Assembly (NCBI GenBank): GCA_046262995.1
Contig: JBHELQ010000025.1
Span: 1-44,858 of the forward strand
From: JBHELQ01 sp046262995
GTDB lineage: Bacteria > Actinomycetota > Thermoleophilia > Solirubrobacterales > Thermoleophilaceae
Reading direction: 5' to 3'
Length of the DNA: 44,858 nt
Under the pieces are notes generated by a model, which was not told the origin of the DNA, did not search any database, and saw only the letters and a list, made by a program, of their open reading frames with translations. Shown here in pieces: positions 16,165 to 24,503 of the stretch; positions within the stretch are counted from its first letter, which is position 1, and every line of letters starts with the position of its first letter. The translations under genes were made by a program, and so were the position numbers.

Positions 16165-16226
16165 CCCGCGCAGTTCGGGCGCCCCCGGCTCAAGTCCTGG
16201 TCGCGAGTGCCGATACGAGCCGTGAG

Positions 16227-16652
16227 ATGGAAACCGGCATGGACGGACACGAGGGCCAGGCCCACTACGTGAAGCGCGTCGTGCTTCCGAGCGGCAAGAC
16301 GATCGAGGTCGTGTACTTCAACGAGCCCGAGCAGCCTTCGTGCCCCAGCCCCGAGCAGGACCAGGACCTGCAGGTCTGCCTCGACTGCGACTCCGAGCTC
16401 GTCTACCCGGTCGACTGGGAGGAGGCGGGCCCGGAGAACTGGACCGTCCTGCTCCACTGCCCCAACTGCGACATGCAGCGCGAGGGCATCTTCCACCAGG
16501 ACACGGTCGAGCGCTTCGACGAGGCACTCGACGGCGGCGCCGAGCAGCTGGCCAGTGACTACAGGCGCCTCGTCCGGGCCAACATGGCCGACGAGGTCGA
16601 CCGCTTCGTGAGCGCGCTCGAAGCGGACGCCATCCTGCCCGAAGACTTCTAG
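16227..16652 (+). CDS. Zinc-ribbon protein of unknown function
   Basis: 141 aa from the ATG at 16227, or 137 from the ATG at 16239. A basic beta-rich N-terminus (YVKRVVLPSGKTIEVVYF) leads to two Cys pairs, VCLDCDSELV (~50) and HCPNCDMQ (~75), that make a zinc ribbon. The C-terminal half is an acidic helix region (EQLASDYRRLVRANMADEVD) ending in LPEDF. It might bind RNA or another protein; I recognise no named family. It is divergent from dcd (78 bp between starts) and its stop overlaps the stop of the convergent polyprenyl synthase gene. Confidence 0.8.
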   Translation: METGMDGHEGQAHYVKRVVLPSGKTIEVVYFNEPEQPSCPSPEQDQDLQVCLDCDSELVYPVDWEEAGPENWTVLLHCPNCDMQREGIFHQDTVERFDEALDGGAEQLASDYRRLVRANMADEVDRFVSALEADAILPEDF

Positions 16653-17629
16653 GCGTAACGCTCCACCACGCCGTCCGCCACGAGCTCCAGCGCTCGCAGC
16701 TGGCGCTCCGGCAAGCCCAGGTCGCTGAGCGCGGCCTTCGCCTGGGCCACGTAGCGAAGGGCCTGCTCGCGCGCCTCGCCCAGGGCGCCGCTGATCGCGA
16801 TCCGGTCGCAGACACCGCCCGCCTGGGCGAGTCCGGTCACGAGCTCGCGCAGGTCGAGCTCGCGCAGCTGCGGGTCCCGGCGCCGGGCCAGGATCAGCGG
16901 CAGGGTCACGGTTCCGTCCAGGAGGTCAGTCCCGCGCGGCTTCCCCGTCCGCTCGGTCGGCCCGGCCACGTCGAGCACGTCATCGAAGATCTGGAAGGCG
17001 AGCCCGATCCGCGAGCCGAAGCTGCCCAGAGGCTCCGCCAGTTCGGGGCGGTCGCCGAACAGGGCGCCGAGCCTGCACGACGCCTCGAACAGCGACGCCG
17101 TCTTCAGGCTGCAGCGCTCGAGGTAGCGCTCGGCCGTCACCTCGTCCGACCACGCGTCCGCCTGTTGCATCAGTTCTCCGCGAGCGAGGGCGGACGACGC
17201 CGCGGACAGCGCGCGCACCGCCTCTGCGCTGCCCGCGCCGGCGAGCTCGGCGAACGCGCGCGAGAAGAGCAGGTTGCCCGTCGCGGTCGCCGCCGTGCGG
17301 CCGCCCTCGGCGAAGACGGTGGGGCGCCCCCGCCGGAGCATCGCGCGGTCGAGCACGTCGTCGTGGACCAGCGTGGCCATGTGCAGGAGCTCGACCGCTA
17401 CCGCCGCCGGGAGCAGCTCCGACCGGTCCGGGCGCCCGGAGAGGAACACGAGCAGCGGTCGCAGCCGCTTCCCCCCGGCCGCGAGGATTCCGCCCGCGTG
17501 GCGCGCGAGCTCGTTCCCGTGGCCCTCGGCAACCTGGGCGAGCCGCGTCTCCGTCTGCCGCAGCAGCCTGGAGAGCTCGGGGCCGCCAGCCTCGATAACC
17601 GGGGCGAGCTGCGCCTGGGCCGTGTTCAT
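16649..17629 (-). CDS. Trans-polyprenyl diphosphate synthase (menaquinone side chain)
   Basis: 326 aa from the ATG at 17629, which overlaps the menG stop (ATGA); the longer frame upstream is menG in another frame. The all-helical prenyl synthase markers are GGKRLRPLLV (~51), first Asp-rich motif LVHDDVLDRA with RRGRPTVF (~85), GELMQQ (~150), KTASLFEASC (~175) and second Asp-rich motif FQIFDDVLD (~215). It elongates isoprenoid diphosphates; next to menG and qcrABC its product is most probably the menaquinone tail, as with HepT/IspB. Chain length cannot be read safely from the sequence. Confidence 0.92.
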   Translation of the reverse strand: MNTAQAQLAPVIEAGGPELSRLLRQTETRLAQVAEGHGNELARHAGGILAAGGKRLRPLLVFLSGRPDRSELLPAAVAVELLHMATLVHDDVLDRAMLRRGRPTVFAEGGRTAATATGNLLFSRAFAELAGAGSAEAVRALSAASSALARGELMQQADAWSDEVTAERYLERCSLKTASLFEASCRLGALFGDRPELAEPLGSFGSRIGLAFQIFDDVLDVAGPTERTGKPRGTDLLDGTVTLPLILARRRDPQLRELDLRELVTGLAQAGGVCDRIAISGALGEAREQALRYVAQAKAALSDLGLPERQLRALELVADGVVERYA

Positions 17630-18330
17630 CGCTTGACTCCCACGTGGAGCGCGATGATCCCACCCGCGGTCACGAGCCAGCGTATGTCGCGCAGGCCGAG
17701 CCGCCCCAGCTCGGCCGCGAGCTCGTCGGCCGCGGGGAAGCGCCGGACCGAGCTCGGCAGGTAGCTGTAGGCGTCGGGGTCTCCCGCAACGCGGCCGAGC
17801 GCCGGCACGACCCGGTCGAACCAGAGCCGGAAGAACCACGACAGCGGCGGTCGCCGGGGCGAGGTGATCTCGAGCACCACGACCCGGCCGCCGGGCCGGG
17901 TTACGCGCGCCATCTCGCCCAGCCCCCGCGCCAGGTCGGAGAAGTTGCGCGTCCCGAAGCCCACGGTCACGGCGTCGAAGTCGGCGTCCGGGTAGGGGAG
18001 CTCGAGCGCATTCCCGGCCTGGAATCGCACGTCCGGCGCCTTGCGGCGGGCCAGCTCCAGCATTCGCTCGGAGAAGTCGACTCCCACCACCTCGCCGTCC
18101 GCGCCGACTCGCCGCTTGAGCGCCAGCGCCAGGTCGCCGGTCCCGGTGGCCACGTCGAGCGCGCGGCCCCCCGGCCCGACCCCGGCGAGCTCGACCGCGC
18201 GCTCGCGCCAGGCATGGTGCATTCCAGCGGTCATCAGGGAGTTCATGCGGTCGTAGACCCCCGCGATGCGGTCGAACATCGCGCGGACCTGCGGCTCCGG
18301 GAGGGTGCCGCGGGGCGGCGCCGCCGTCAC
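17626..18330 (-). CDS. menG: Demethylmenaquinone methyltransferase
   Basis: 234 aa from a GTG at 18330, 5 bp after qcrC. SAM-binding motif I is ALDVATGTGDLALAL (~55); other UbiE/MenG hallmarks are FDRIAGVYDRMNSLMT (~19), VGVDFSERML (~80), GFGTRNFSDLARGL (~122) and the C-terminal AGGIIALHVGVK. The enzyme methylates demethylmenaquinone to menaquinone, the quinol used by the Qcr complex encoded just upstream in the same operon. Confidence 0.94.
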   Translation of the reverse strand: MTAAPPRGTLPEPQVRAMFDRIAGVYDRMNSLMTAGMHHAWRERAVELAGVGPGGRALDVATGTGDLALALKRRVGADGEVVGVDFSERMLELARRKAPDVRFQAGNALELPYPDADFDAVTVGFGTRNFSDLARGLGEMARVTRPGGRVVVLEITSPRRPPLSWFFRLWFDRVVPALGRVAGDPDAYSYLPSSVRRFPAADELAAELGRLGLRDIRWLVTAGGIIALHVGVKR

Positions 18331-18335
18331 GTCGC

Positions 18336-19055
18336 TTACGGGTTCTCGGAGCGCAGCGACGCGACGAACTTCACGAGCTCGTTGAACTGCTCGGGGCTCC
18401 GCTGCTTGAGTCGCGCGTAGGAAGGCATCGGCGAGGTCGGGTTGAGCAGCGTGCGCGCGATGGCGTTCCTGCCAAGCCGGTCGCCGATCTGGGTCAGGTT
18501 GGGCCCGAGCGTGTTGCCGTTCTCCCCGATCTTGTGGCAGCCGAGGCAGCCGCTCGATGCCGTCAGGCGCTTTCCGCGCTCGAGCGCGGGCTTGGTCTTC
18601 AGCTGGATCTCCGAGGGCGCTCCCGCGAGCGCCCCGAGCACGGTCAGGTAGGTCATCGCGGCGATCGTGGCCACGCCGGCGGTCATCGCGATCGGCCGGC
18701 GCAGCGGGTTGCGCTCGGGGCCGCGATCGATGAACGGCAGGACCAGCAGCATGACGAGGCAGATGGTCGGGATGCCGATGGTCGCGATGAACACGAGCGC
18801 CGGCGGCTTGACCACGCGCAGGAGCTCGAAGAGGAAGAAGAAGTACCACTCGGGCCGCGGCGTGTAGGTGGTGGTGGTCGGGTCGGCCTTGGGTCCGAGC
18901 TCGGCGCCGAAGAGGATCGCCATCAGGATGATGACCGCCAGCACGAGGGCGGCCATCAGCGAGTCCTTGGCGACCGCGTAGGGGAAGAACGGCTTGCCCT
19001 GGTTCTTCAGGATCGAGTACTCGCGGAGGTACTGCTCCTTCTGGCGGGCGTCCAT
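18336..19055 (-). CDS. qcrC: Menaquinol:cytochrome c reductase cytochrome b/c subunit (QcrC type)
   Basis: 239 aa, a fusion. Residues ~25-140 are the C-terminal part of cytochrome b (subunit-IV-like) with three helices and the quinol-site segment RPEWYFFFLFELL (~67). Residues ~155-239 are a cytochrome c domain with the haem motif CLGCH (~168) and a likely Met ligand in TSPMPSYARL (~207). This arrangement is the Bacillus-type QcrC and not the separate dihaem QcrC of mycobacteria. The c domain would lie on the outer face and accept electrons from the Rieske cluster. GGGAG precedes the ATG. Confidence 0.93.
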   Translation of the reverse strand: MDARQKEQYLREYSILKNQGKPFFPYAVAKDSLMAALVLAVIILMAILFGAELGPKADPTTTTYTPRPEWYFFFLFELLRVVKPPALVFIATIGIPTICLVMLLVLPFIDRGPERNPLRRPIAMTAGVATIAAMTYLTVLGALAGAPSEIQLKTKPALERGKRLTASSGCLGCHKIGENGNTLGPNLTQIGDRLGRNAIARTLLNPTSPMPSYARLKQRSPEQFNELVKFVASLRSENP

Positions 19056-19064
19056 TGCGCTCCC

Positions 19065-19895
19065 TCAGACCTCCTCTTGCAAGAGGTCCTTCTTCTCCGC
19101 CTTGATCCACGGCGGCGCGGTGGTGCCGAGCTTGGCGACCAGGTAGAGGTGGGCGCCGATCAGCGCGGCGATCAGGCCGGGGATGGCGAGCATGTGCAGG
19201 GCGTAGAAGCGGCTGATCGTCGTCGGGCCGAACTCGGCGCCCGCTCGCAGGAAGTCGGCCAGGTAGGGGCCCAGGATCGGGCCCGAGGCGTTGATGTTCA
19301 CCGCCACCACGGTGGCCCAGAAGGAGCGCTGGTCGAAGGGCAGCAGGTAGCCCGTGAGCCCCATCGCCAGCGTCAGCACCAGCAGCACGACGCCGATGAC
19401 CCAGTTCAGCTCCCGCGGGTACTTGTAGGCGCCGAAGACGAAGGTGCGCCCCATGTGCAGGAAGATCAGGATGATCATCACCGTCGCGCCCCACTTGTGC
19501 ATCCCGCGCACGAGCTCGCCGAGGAAGACGTCGTTGGTGATGTGGGACGCGGACGTGTAGGCCCGGGAGGGGTCCGGCTCGTAGTACATCGCCAGGAAGA
19601 CGCCGGTCAGCGCCTGGGAGAGGAAGGCGAACATCGTGGCCGAGCCGAGCGTGTAGAACCAGTTCGTCCCCTTCGGCACCTTGCGGTAGAGGAAGCCGCG
19701 CAGGAACGGGCTGAGGCCGGTGCGCTCCTCGACCCAGCCGATCGCCGACGCCCCCACCTCGACCGCCTGCTCGCGCGGGCTCGGCCCGGTCGCGGGGGCC
19801 CCGTTCGACGGGCGCCCGTTGCCGCCGTCGCGCGAGCCCGGACGCGGGGGCGACGGGCGCAGGAACTTCGGCAGCGGCGGAGCGGGCAGCTTCAT
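19065..19895 (-). CDS. qcrB: Cytochrome b6-type subunit of menaquinol:cytochrome c reductase
   Basis: 276 aa with four core helices. Haem ligand histidines are in GMHKWGATVMIILIFLHMGR (~137-155) and FYALHMLAIPGLIAALIGAH (~238-257); LTGYLLPFDQRSFWA marks the Qo side. The N-terminal ~65 residues are a Pro/Gly-rich soluble extension not found in short b6 proteins. The ATG overlaps the end of qcrA (ATGA) and qcrC follows after 9 bp, giving a three-gene complex. Confidence 0.93.
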   Translation of the reverse strand: MKLPAPPLPKFLRPSPPRPGSRDGGNGRPSNGAPATGPSPREQAVEVGASAIGWVEERTGLSPFLRGFLYRKVPKGTNWFYTLGSATMFAFLSQALTGVFLAMYYEPDPSRAYTSASHITNDVFLGELVRGMHKWGATVMIILIFLHMGRTFVFGAYKYPRELNWVIGVVLLVLTLAMGLTGYLLPFDQRSFWATVVAVNINASGPILGPYLADFLRAGAEFGPTTISRFYALHMLAIPGLIAALIGAHLYLVAKLGTTAPPWIKAEKKDLLQEEV

Positions 19896-20560
19896 GTGGT
19901 GGGCCTGGCCGGATAGAGGAACTTCCAGAGCCCGTCCAGGTGGTTAGAGGGGTCGCGGGGGGAGAAACGTTCCAGGTGCGAGTTCAGCGAGAAGCGGTCG
20001 CCGAGCTGCACCCTGCCGGCGCGCACGCGCGTGTAGAAGCGGTCGAGCGGCCGGACGGGGGGGCCGCCGGCGACCTTGCCCTGGATGTCGTAGATGCCGC
20101 CGTGGCACGGGCAGACGAACTTCTCCGAGGCCTGGATGTAGCGGACGGGGCAGCCGAGGTGGGCGCAGCGGGTGGAGATCGCCACGTAGGGCTGGTCCTC
20201 GTTCCCCTTGTTGTCGCGCGAGGGGTCGAAGCGGCGGACGTAGACCGTCGTCTTGCCGGGATCGCCGATCGCGGGGGTGATGTTGATCACCCGCGGCACG
20301 TAGGTCTGGGGATTGAAGTCGCCCTCCGGCCCCACGTCCTGCCAGGTCTCCGGTGAGGCGTCCTCGAGCACCGGCCCGAGCGCGAAGCCGAGCCCCGGGA
20401 GCGCTATCGCCGCGGTGGCGATGCCCCCGGCGGCCATCGCCGTGCCGGTCATGAAGCCACGCCGGGTCACCGTCTCCCCCTCGAAGGCGCCCGCCAGGCG
20501 CCTGTTCGCCGTGTAGCGGGACTTCGGGTCTGGCTTGTTCGGGGAGGGGGTGTCGGCCAA
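19892..20560 (-). CDS. qcrA: Rieske iron-sulfur subunit with twin-arginine signal
   Basis: 222 aa from a TTG at 20560 with GACGAGGT upstream. A Tat motif TRRGFMTG (~32) precedes one hydrophobic anchor (AAGGIATAAIALPGLGFAL). The 2Fe-2S ligands are in CAHLGCPV (~131) and CPCHGGIYD (~148), with two Cys and two His as required; the other cysteines give the stabilising disulfide. It transfers electrons from menaquinol to cytochrome c. First gene of qcrABC-menG-polyprenyl synthase; no strong promoter is recognisable in the 111-bp upstream gap. Confidence 0.95.
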   Translation of the reverse strand: MADTPSPNKPDPKSRYTANRRLAGAFEGETVTRRGFMTGTAMAAGGIATAAIALPGLGFALGPVLEDASPETWQDVGPEGDFNPQTYVPRVINITPAIGDPGKTTVYVRRFDPSRDNKGNEDQPYVAISTRCAHLGCPVRYIQASEKFVCPCHGGIYDIQGKVAGGPPVRPLDRFYTRVRAGRVQLGDRFSLNSHLERFSPRDPSNHLDGLWKFLYPARPTT

Positions 20561-20671
20561 GTTCGGACCTCGTCAGCTTTTTACCGCCCGGCGGCGAATT
20601 CTCTCAACATCGCTACGGCCGTCACATGCCCCATGGCGATGCGGAAAACGCCTACGCGAGAGGCTTGTCGG

Positions 20672-21103
20672 CTAGCGAGGCGGCGGCAGCCTATCGCGGG
20701 CGACAGAGCGCGCGCCCGGACCTCCGCCGTCCGACATCGCGCCGACGCTGGCCTGCCAGAGCTCCTCGGCCAGCTCGGGCTGGCCCGCGAGCCAGGTCTG
20801 CGACGTGAGCGAGATCAGGTCCGCGAGCTCGGACACGGCGTCGAGATCCCCCGCCGCCGCCAGCCTCGCCAGCCCGAGGGCATAGAGCGTGTCCCCCGCG
20901 AGCAGGCGCAGGTCCTCGTCCATCCCCGCGAAGGCACGCGGCTTGCCGTAATGGAGCAGGTAGCCCTCGTAGACGGCCTCCAGCACGAAACGCCGCAGCG
21001 GGTCGGCGATCGCGCCGTCGAAGCGGTCGGGACCGGGATCGGTCCGGGCGTAGGGCGCGAGCGACGGCCCCACGGCCGCGATCACCTCGCGCAGGGCGCT
21101 CAC
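20672..21103 (-). CDS. Hypothetical protein coupled to hemL
   Basis: 143 aa; its ATG overlaps the hemL stop (ATGA), so the two are co-translated. The chain is mostly helical: FDGAIADPLRRFVLEAVYEG, then LLAGDTLYALGLARLAAAGD and VSELADLISLTSQTWLAG. There is no signal peptide, no membrane helix, no Cys pair. I recognise no named family. Position makes a role linked to tetrapyrrole synthesis or to the quinol reductase possible. The C-terminal Gly/Pro/Arg tail is low complexity. Confidence 0.7.
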   Translation of the reverse strand: MSALREVIAAVGPSLAPYARTDPGPDRFDGAIADPLRRFVLEAVYEGYLLHYGKPRAFAGMDEDLRLLAGDTLYALGLARLAAAGDLDAVSELADLISLTSQTWLAGQPELAEELWQASVGAMSDGGGPGARSVARDRLPPPR

Positions 21104-22404
21104 GAGCCGGCCGCCGCTTCGAAGGCCTCGCGCGCGGCCTCGAGCGTCTGCTCCACGTGGGAGTCCTCGTGCGCGAGCGCGGGAAACCAGGCTTCGAACT
21201 GCGAGGGGGGGAGGTAGATCCCGTGATCGAGCATGACCCGGCAGAAGGCAGCATGCGCGTCGAGGTCGCAGGCCCTGGCCCCGTCGTAGTCGCGCGGCGG
21301 CGTCTCGCTGAAGAACAGCGTCAGGAGTCCCGTCGTGACGGTCACGCTGACCGGGATCCCGACCTCGGCCGCGGCCCGCCCCAGACCGGCGGCCAGGCCG
21401 GCGGCGGTCGAGAGCAGCCGCCGGTAGGCGCTCTCGTCGAGCAGCCGCAGCGTCGCCAGCCCGGCGGCGGTGGCGAGCGGGTTGCCGGACAGGGTGCCCG
21501 CCTGGTAGACGTCGCCGGCCGGGGCCACCCGCTCCATCAGCTCGCGCGCGCCGCCGTAGGCGGCGGCCGGCAGCCCGCCTCCGATCACCTTGCCCAGCAG
21601 GGTGATGTCCGGAGCGACATCCTCGAGCTCCTGGGCGCCCCCGCGCGCGATGCGGAAGCCCGAGACCACCTCGTCGAAGATCAGCAGCGCGCCCGATGCG
21701 TCCGCCAGCTCGCGAAGCGAGGACAGGAAGCCCTCCTCCGGAGGAACGAGGCCCATGTTGGCCGGGAACGGCTCACAGAGAACGGCCGCCACCTCGCGCT
21801 CGCCGAGGGCGCGCTCGACGGCGTCGTAGTCGTTCCAGGGCACGACAACGGTGTCCGCGGCCTGGGCGGCGGTCACCCCCGGGCTGGCGGGGAGGGCCTG
21901 CGTGGCCAGGCCGGACCCGGCCTCGGCCAGCAGGCCGTCGACGTGCCCGTGATAGGCGCCCGCGAACTTGAGCAGCGCGTCACGCCCGGTGACCGCGCGG
22001 GCAAGCCGGATCGCGCTCATCGACGCCTCAGTGCCGGAGGAGGTCATCCGGACCATCTCGACGCTCGGGATGCGGTCCGCGACCTGATCGGCGAGCTCGA
22101 CCTCCGCCCTGGTCGGAGCCCCGAAGCTGGTCCCGGCCGCCGCCGCGGCATCGACCGCCGACACGACCTCCGGGTGGGCGTGGCCCGCGATCAGCGGTCC
22201 CCACGACATCACCCAGTCCACGTAGCGGTTGCCGTCCACGTCGATCAGCTCGGCGCCCTCGCCGCGCGCCACGAACACCGGGTCGCGGTCGATCGACCGC
22301 ATCGCCCGCACGGGCGAGTTGACGCCGCCCGGCAGACGCTCCAGCGCGCGCTGGTAGAGCTCGGCGGAGCGCGTCACCGCGCGGGGTGCACCGCTGGGCG
22401 TCAC
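21100..22404 (-). CDS. hemL: Glutamate-1-semialdehyde 2,1-aminomutase
   Basis: 434 aa, GTG start at 22404. PLP-fold type I markers: PGGVNSPVRAM (~25), MTSSGTEASMSAIRLAR (~119), KFAGAYHGHVDGLL (~145), IFDEVVSGFRIA (~242) and the PLP lysine in LLGKVIGGGLP (~271). It makes 5-aminolevulinate from glutamate semialdehyde, the C5 route. hemB, the next enzyme, is upstream in the same operon; hemA is not in the window. It starts 4 bp after the siroheme-decarboxylase-like gene. Confidence 0.96.
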   Translation of the reverse strand: MTPSGAPRAVTRSAELYQRALERLPGGVNSPVRAMRSIDRDPVFVARGEGAELIDVDGNRYVDWVMSWGPLIAGHAHPEVVSAVDAAAAAGTSFGAPTRAEVELADQVADRIPSVEMVRMTSSGTEASMSAIRLARAVTGRDALLKFAGAYHGHVDGLLAEAGSGLATQALPASPGVTAAQAADTVVVPWNDYDAVERALGEREVAAVLCEPFPANMGLVPPEEGFLSSLRELADASGALLIFDEVVSGFRIARGGAQELEDVAPDITLLGKVIGGGLPAAAYGGARELMERVAPAGDVYQAGTLSGNPLATAAGLATLRLLDESAYRRLLSTAAGLAAGLGRAAAEVGIPVSVTVTTGLLTLFFSETPPRDYDGARACDLDAHAAFCRVMLDHGIYLPPSQFEAWFPALAHEDSHVEQTLEAAREAFEAAAGS

Positions 22405-22408
22405 CCCG

Positions 22409-23476
22409 TCAGCTTGCGTGCTCCGCTTCCCACTTCCGGTGGTCGTCCGTGAAGTAGAGGAGGCGGACCTTCTTGAACTCGGTGGAGGAGTAGAGCGTGC
22501 GCCGCTCGTCGACGCCCGTGGCCTCCGCGATCGATTCGAGGATCGCGTCGCACTCCTCCTTCGAGCGACCGTGGGCCATGGTGAAGATCGAGTACGGCCA
22601 GTCCCTGTAGGTCGGGCGCTGGTAGCAGTGGGAGATGCCGCGGAAGGCGGCCATGCGCGGGCCGAGCTCCATGACCCGCTCCTCCGGCACCTTCCAGACC
22701 CCCATCCCGTTGGCCGAGAAGCCGGCGCGGCGATGGTGCAGTATCGCGGCCACGCGGCGCAGCGCCCTGCGCTCGCGCATCGACGCCAGCTGCTCGAGCA
22801 GCCGCTCCTGCGGCAGTCCGAGCTCCTGCGCGGCCGGGCCGTAGGGCTCGGGCACGATCGGCATGTCCCCCTGGAGCGTGCGGATCACGGCCACGTCGAG
22901 CTCCGACAGCTCCGCCGGCTCGGGGTCCTTCGGCTCCTCCGCCGCACCTGCGGACGCAAGCGCCTGCGTCCCCCCGGCCATCTCCAGGTCCATGTTGATC
23001 TTGAACAGCCGCAGGGTGGGCAGCTGACGCACCGACTCGGCGCCGGTCAGTCGCCGGAGCACGTCCAGGGTGCCGTCGAGGCCCAGGCGCGAGTCCGGCT
23101 CGACCGCGATCGTGAACCAGAGGTTGAACTCGTGGTCGCGCAGGTAGTTGTGGGAGACGCCCGGGTGCGAGTTGATGACCTGCGCCGCCCGGTGTGGGTG
23201 AGCGGGGTCCACCTTCGCCGCGACGAGCATCGACTTGTAGCCGAGCACGCGCGTGTCGAAGATCGGCGTGACCTGCCGGATGATGCGCTCGTCGAGCAGC
23301 CGCTGGGTCCGGCGGAGGACCTCCTCCTCGTCGACTTCCGCCAGGCGCCCCACTTCCGCGAACGGCCGCGCGGCCAGCGGGAAGCTCCCCTGGAGCAGGT
23401 TGAGCAGCCGCTTGTCGAGCTCGTCCAGCGTCGCCGCCGCGCCGCCCCTGCGGGAGCGGACCTTCAGCGAAGCCAA
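22409..23476 (-). CDS. Two-domain siroheme decarboxylase-like protein (AhbA-AhbB fusion)
   Basis: 355 aa from a TTG at 23476. Two Lrp/AsnC-like halves are joined by an Ala/Glu/Pro linker (~168-185). Each half has an HTH-like segment (ELDKRLLNLLQGSFPLA ~18; ELDVAVIRTLQGDMPI ~190) and a RAM-like domain with the family's His loop: SHNYLRDHEFNLWFTI (~106) in the first, SHCYQRPTYRDWPYSIFTM (~285) in the second. These are the AhbA and AhbB hallmarks and differ from ordinary Lrp regulators. AhbAB/NirDL proteins decarboxylate siroheme to 12,18-didecarboxysiroheme for haem b or haem d1. It lies between hemB and hemL, overlapping hemB by 13 bp. A plain Lrp-type regulator is the alternative. Confidence 0.85.
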   Translation of the reverse strand: MASLKVRSRRGGAAATLDELDKRLLNLLQGSFPLAARPFAEVGRLAEVDEEEVLRRTQRLLDERIIRQVTPIFDTRVLGYKSMLVAAKVDPAHPHRAAQVINSHPGVSHNYLRDHEFNLWFTIAVEPDSRLGLDGTLDVLRRLTGAESVRQLPTLRLFKINMDLEMAGGTQALASAGAAEEPKDPEPAELSELDVAVIRTLQGDMPIVPEPYGPAAQELGLPQERLLEQLASMRERRALRRVAAILHHRRAGFSANGMGVWKVPEERVMELGPRMAAFRGISHCYQRPTYRDWPYSIFTMAHGRSKEECDAILESIAEATGVDERRTLYSSTEFKKVRLLYFTDDHRKWEAEHAS

Positions 23477-24435
23477 CGCGCCACGTCCTTTGCGTGGTAG
23501 CTGATCACGACGTCGGCGCCGGCACGGCGGATCGCGACCATGCTCTCCAGCACCGCCGCGCGCTCGTCGAGGTAGCCCGCGGCTCCCGCGGCCTTGAGCA
23601 TCGAGTACTCGCCGCTGACGTTGTAGGCGGCGACCGGGACACGGGTGGCCTCCTTGACGCGCCGGATCACGTCGAGGTACGGCAGCGCCGGCTTGACCAT
23701 CACCATGTCCGCCCCCTCCTGCACGTCCAGCAGCGCCTCGCGCACCGCCTCGTCGGCGTTGGCGGGGTCCATCTGGTAGCTGCGCCGGTCGCCGAACGCC
23801 GGGGCCGAGTCGGCGGCCTCGCGGAAGGGCCCGTAGAACGCCGACGCGAACTTGGCGGAGTAGGCCACGATCGGCGTGTCCTGGCAGCCCTCCGAGTCGA
23901 GCGCGGAGCGCAGCGCCCCCACCCGGCCGTCCATCATGTCGCTCGGCGCCACCGCATCGGCGCCTGCGCGGGCGTGGGAGACGGCGGTGCGCGCCAGCAG
24001 CTCGAGCGTGGCGTCGTTGTCGATCGTGCCGTCGCCGAGGATCACCCCGCAGTGGCCGTGCGACGTGTAGCCGCAGAGGCAGACGTCGGTGATCACCACG
24101 AGCTCGGGGTGGGCCTCGCGCAGCGCCCTCACCGCGAGCTGCACGACCCCCTCGTCGTCGTAGGCGCCGGACCCGGCCTCGTCCTTCTCGGCCGGCAGTC
24201 CGAACAGCAGCACAGCGGGGATCCCGAGCTCGTGGGCCTCGCCGGCGTCCTCGACGGCCTGCGAGATCGACACGCGGTCGACGCCGGGCATGGCCTCGAT
24301 CGGCACGCGCGACTCGCCCAGCCCCACGAACATGGGATGGACGAAGTGCGACGGACTGAGCTCCGTCTCGCGCACCATGCCGCGCAGCACGCCGGTCTTG
24401 CGCAACCGGCGCATGCGGGTCGCCGGGAAGGCCAT
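23464..24435 (-). CDS. hemB: Delta-aminolevulinic acid dehydratase (porphobilinogen synthase)
   Basis: 323 aa from the ATG at 24435; a TTG three codons earlier is possible, but TAAACT ends 8 nt before the ATG, which favours a leaderless ATG start. The Cys-rich zinc site is DVCLCGYTSHGHCG (~119). The Schiff-base lysines are in YSAKFASAFYGPFR (~191) and MVMVKPALPYLD (~244). It condenses two 5-aminolevulinates to porphobilinogen. It is the first gene of hemB-decarboxylase-hemL-unknown. Confidence 0.96.
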   Translation of the reverse strand: MAFPATRMRRLRKTGVLRGMVRETELSPSHFVHPMFVGLGESRVPIEAMPGVDRVSISQAVEDAGEAHELGIPAVLLFGLPAEKDEAGSGAYDDEGVVQLAVRALREAHPELVVITDVCLCGYTSHGHCGVILGDGTIDNDATLELLARTAVSHARAGADAVAPSDMMDGRVGALRSALDSEGCQDTPIVAYSAKFASAFYGPFREAADSAPAFGDRRSYQMDPANADEAVREALLDVQEGADMVMVKPALPYLDVIRRVKEATRVPVAAYNVSGEYSMLKAAGAAGYLDERAAVLESMVAIRRAGADVVISYHAKDVARWLR

Positions 24436-24443
24436 CGAACCCA

Positions 24444-24449
24444 AGTTTA
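24444..24449 (-). promoter_or_regulatory. Putative -10 element of hemB
   Basis: TAAACT, ending 8 nt before the hemB ATG, with no ribosome-binding site in between. Confidence 0.45.
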
Positions 24450-24503
24450 CGTCGCGCGCGCCGCCGTCCCGCCCGCTCTACTCCCGGACCCGTGCGACAT
24501 CGC

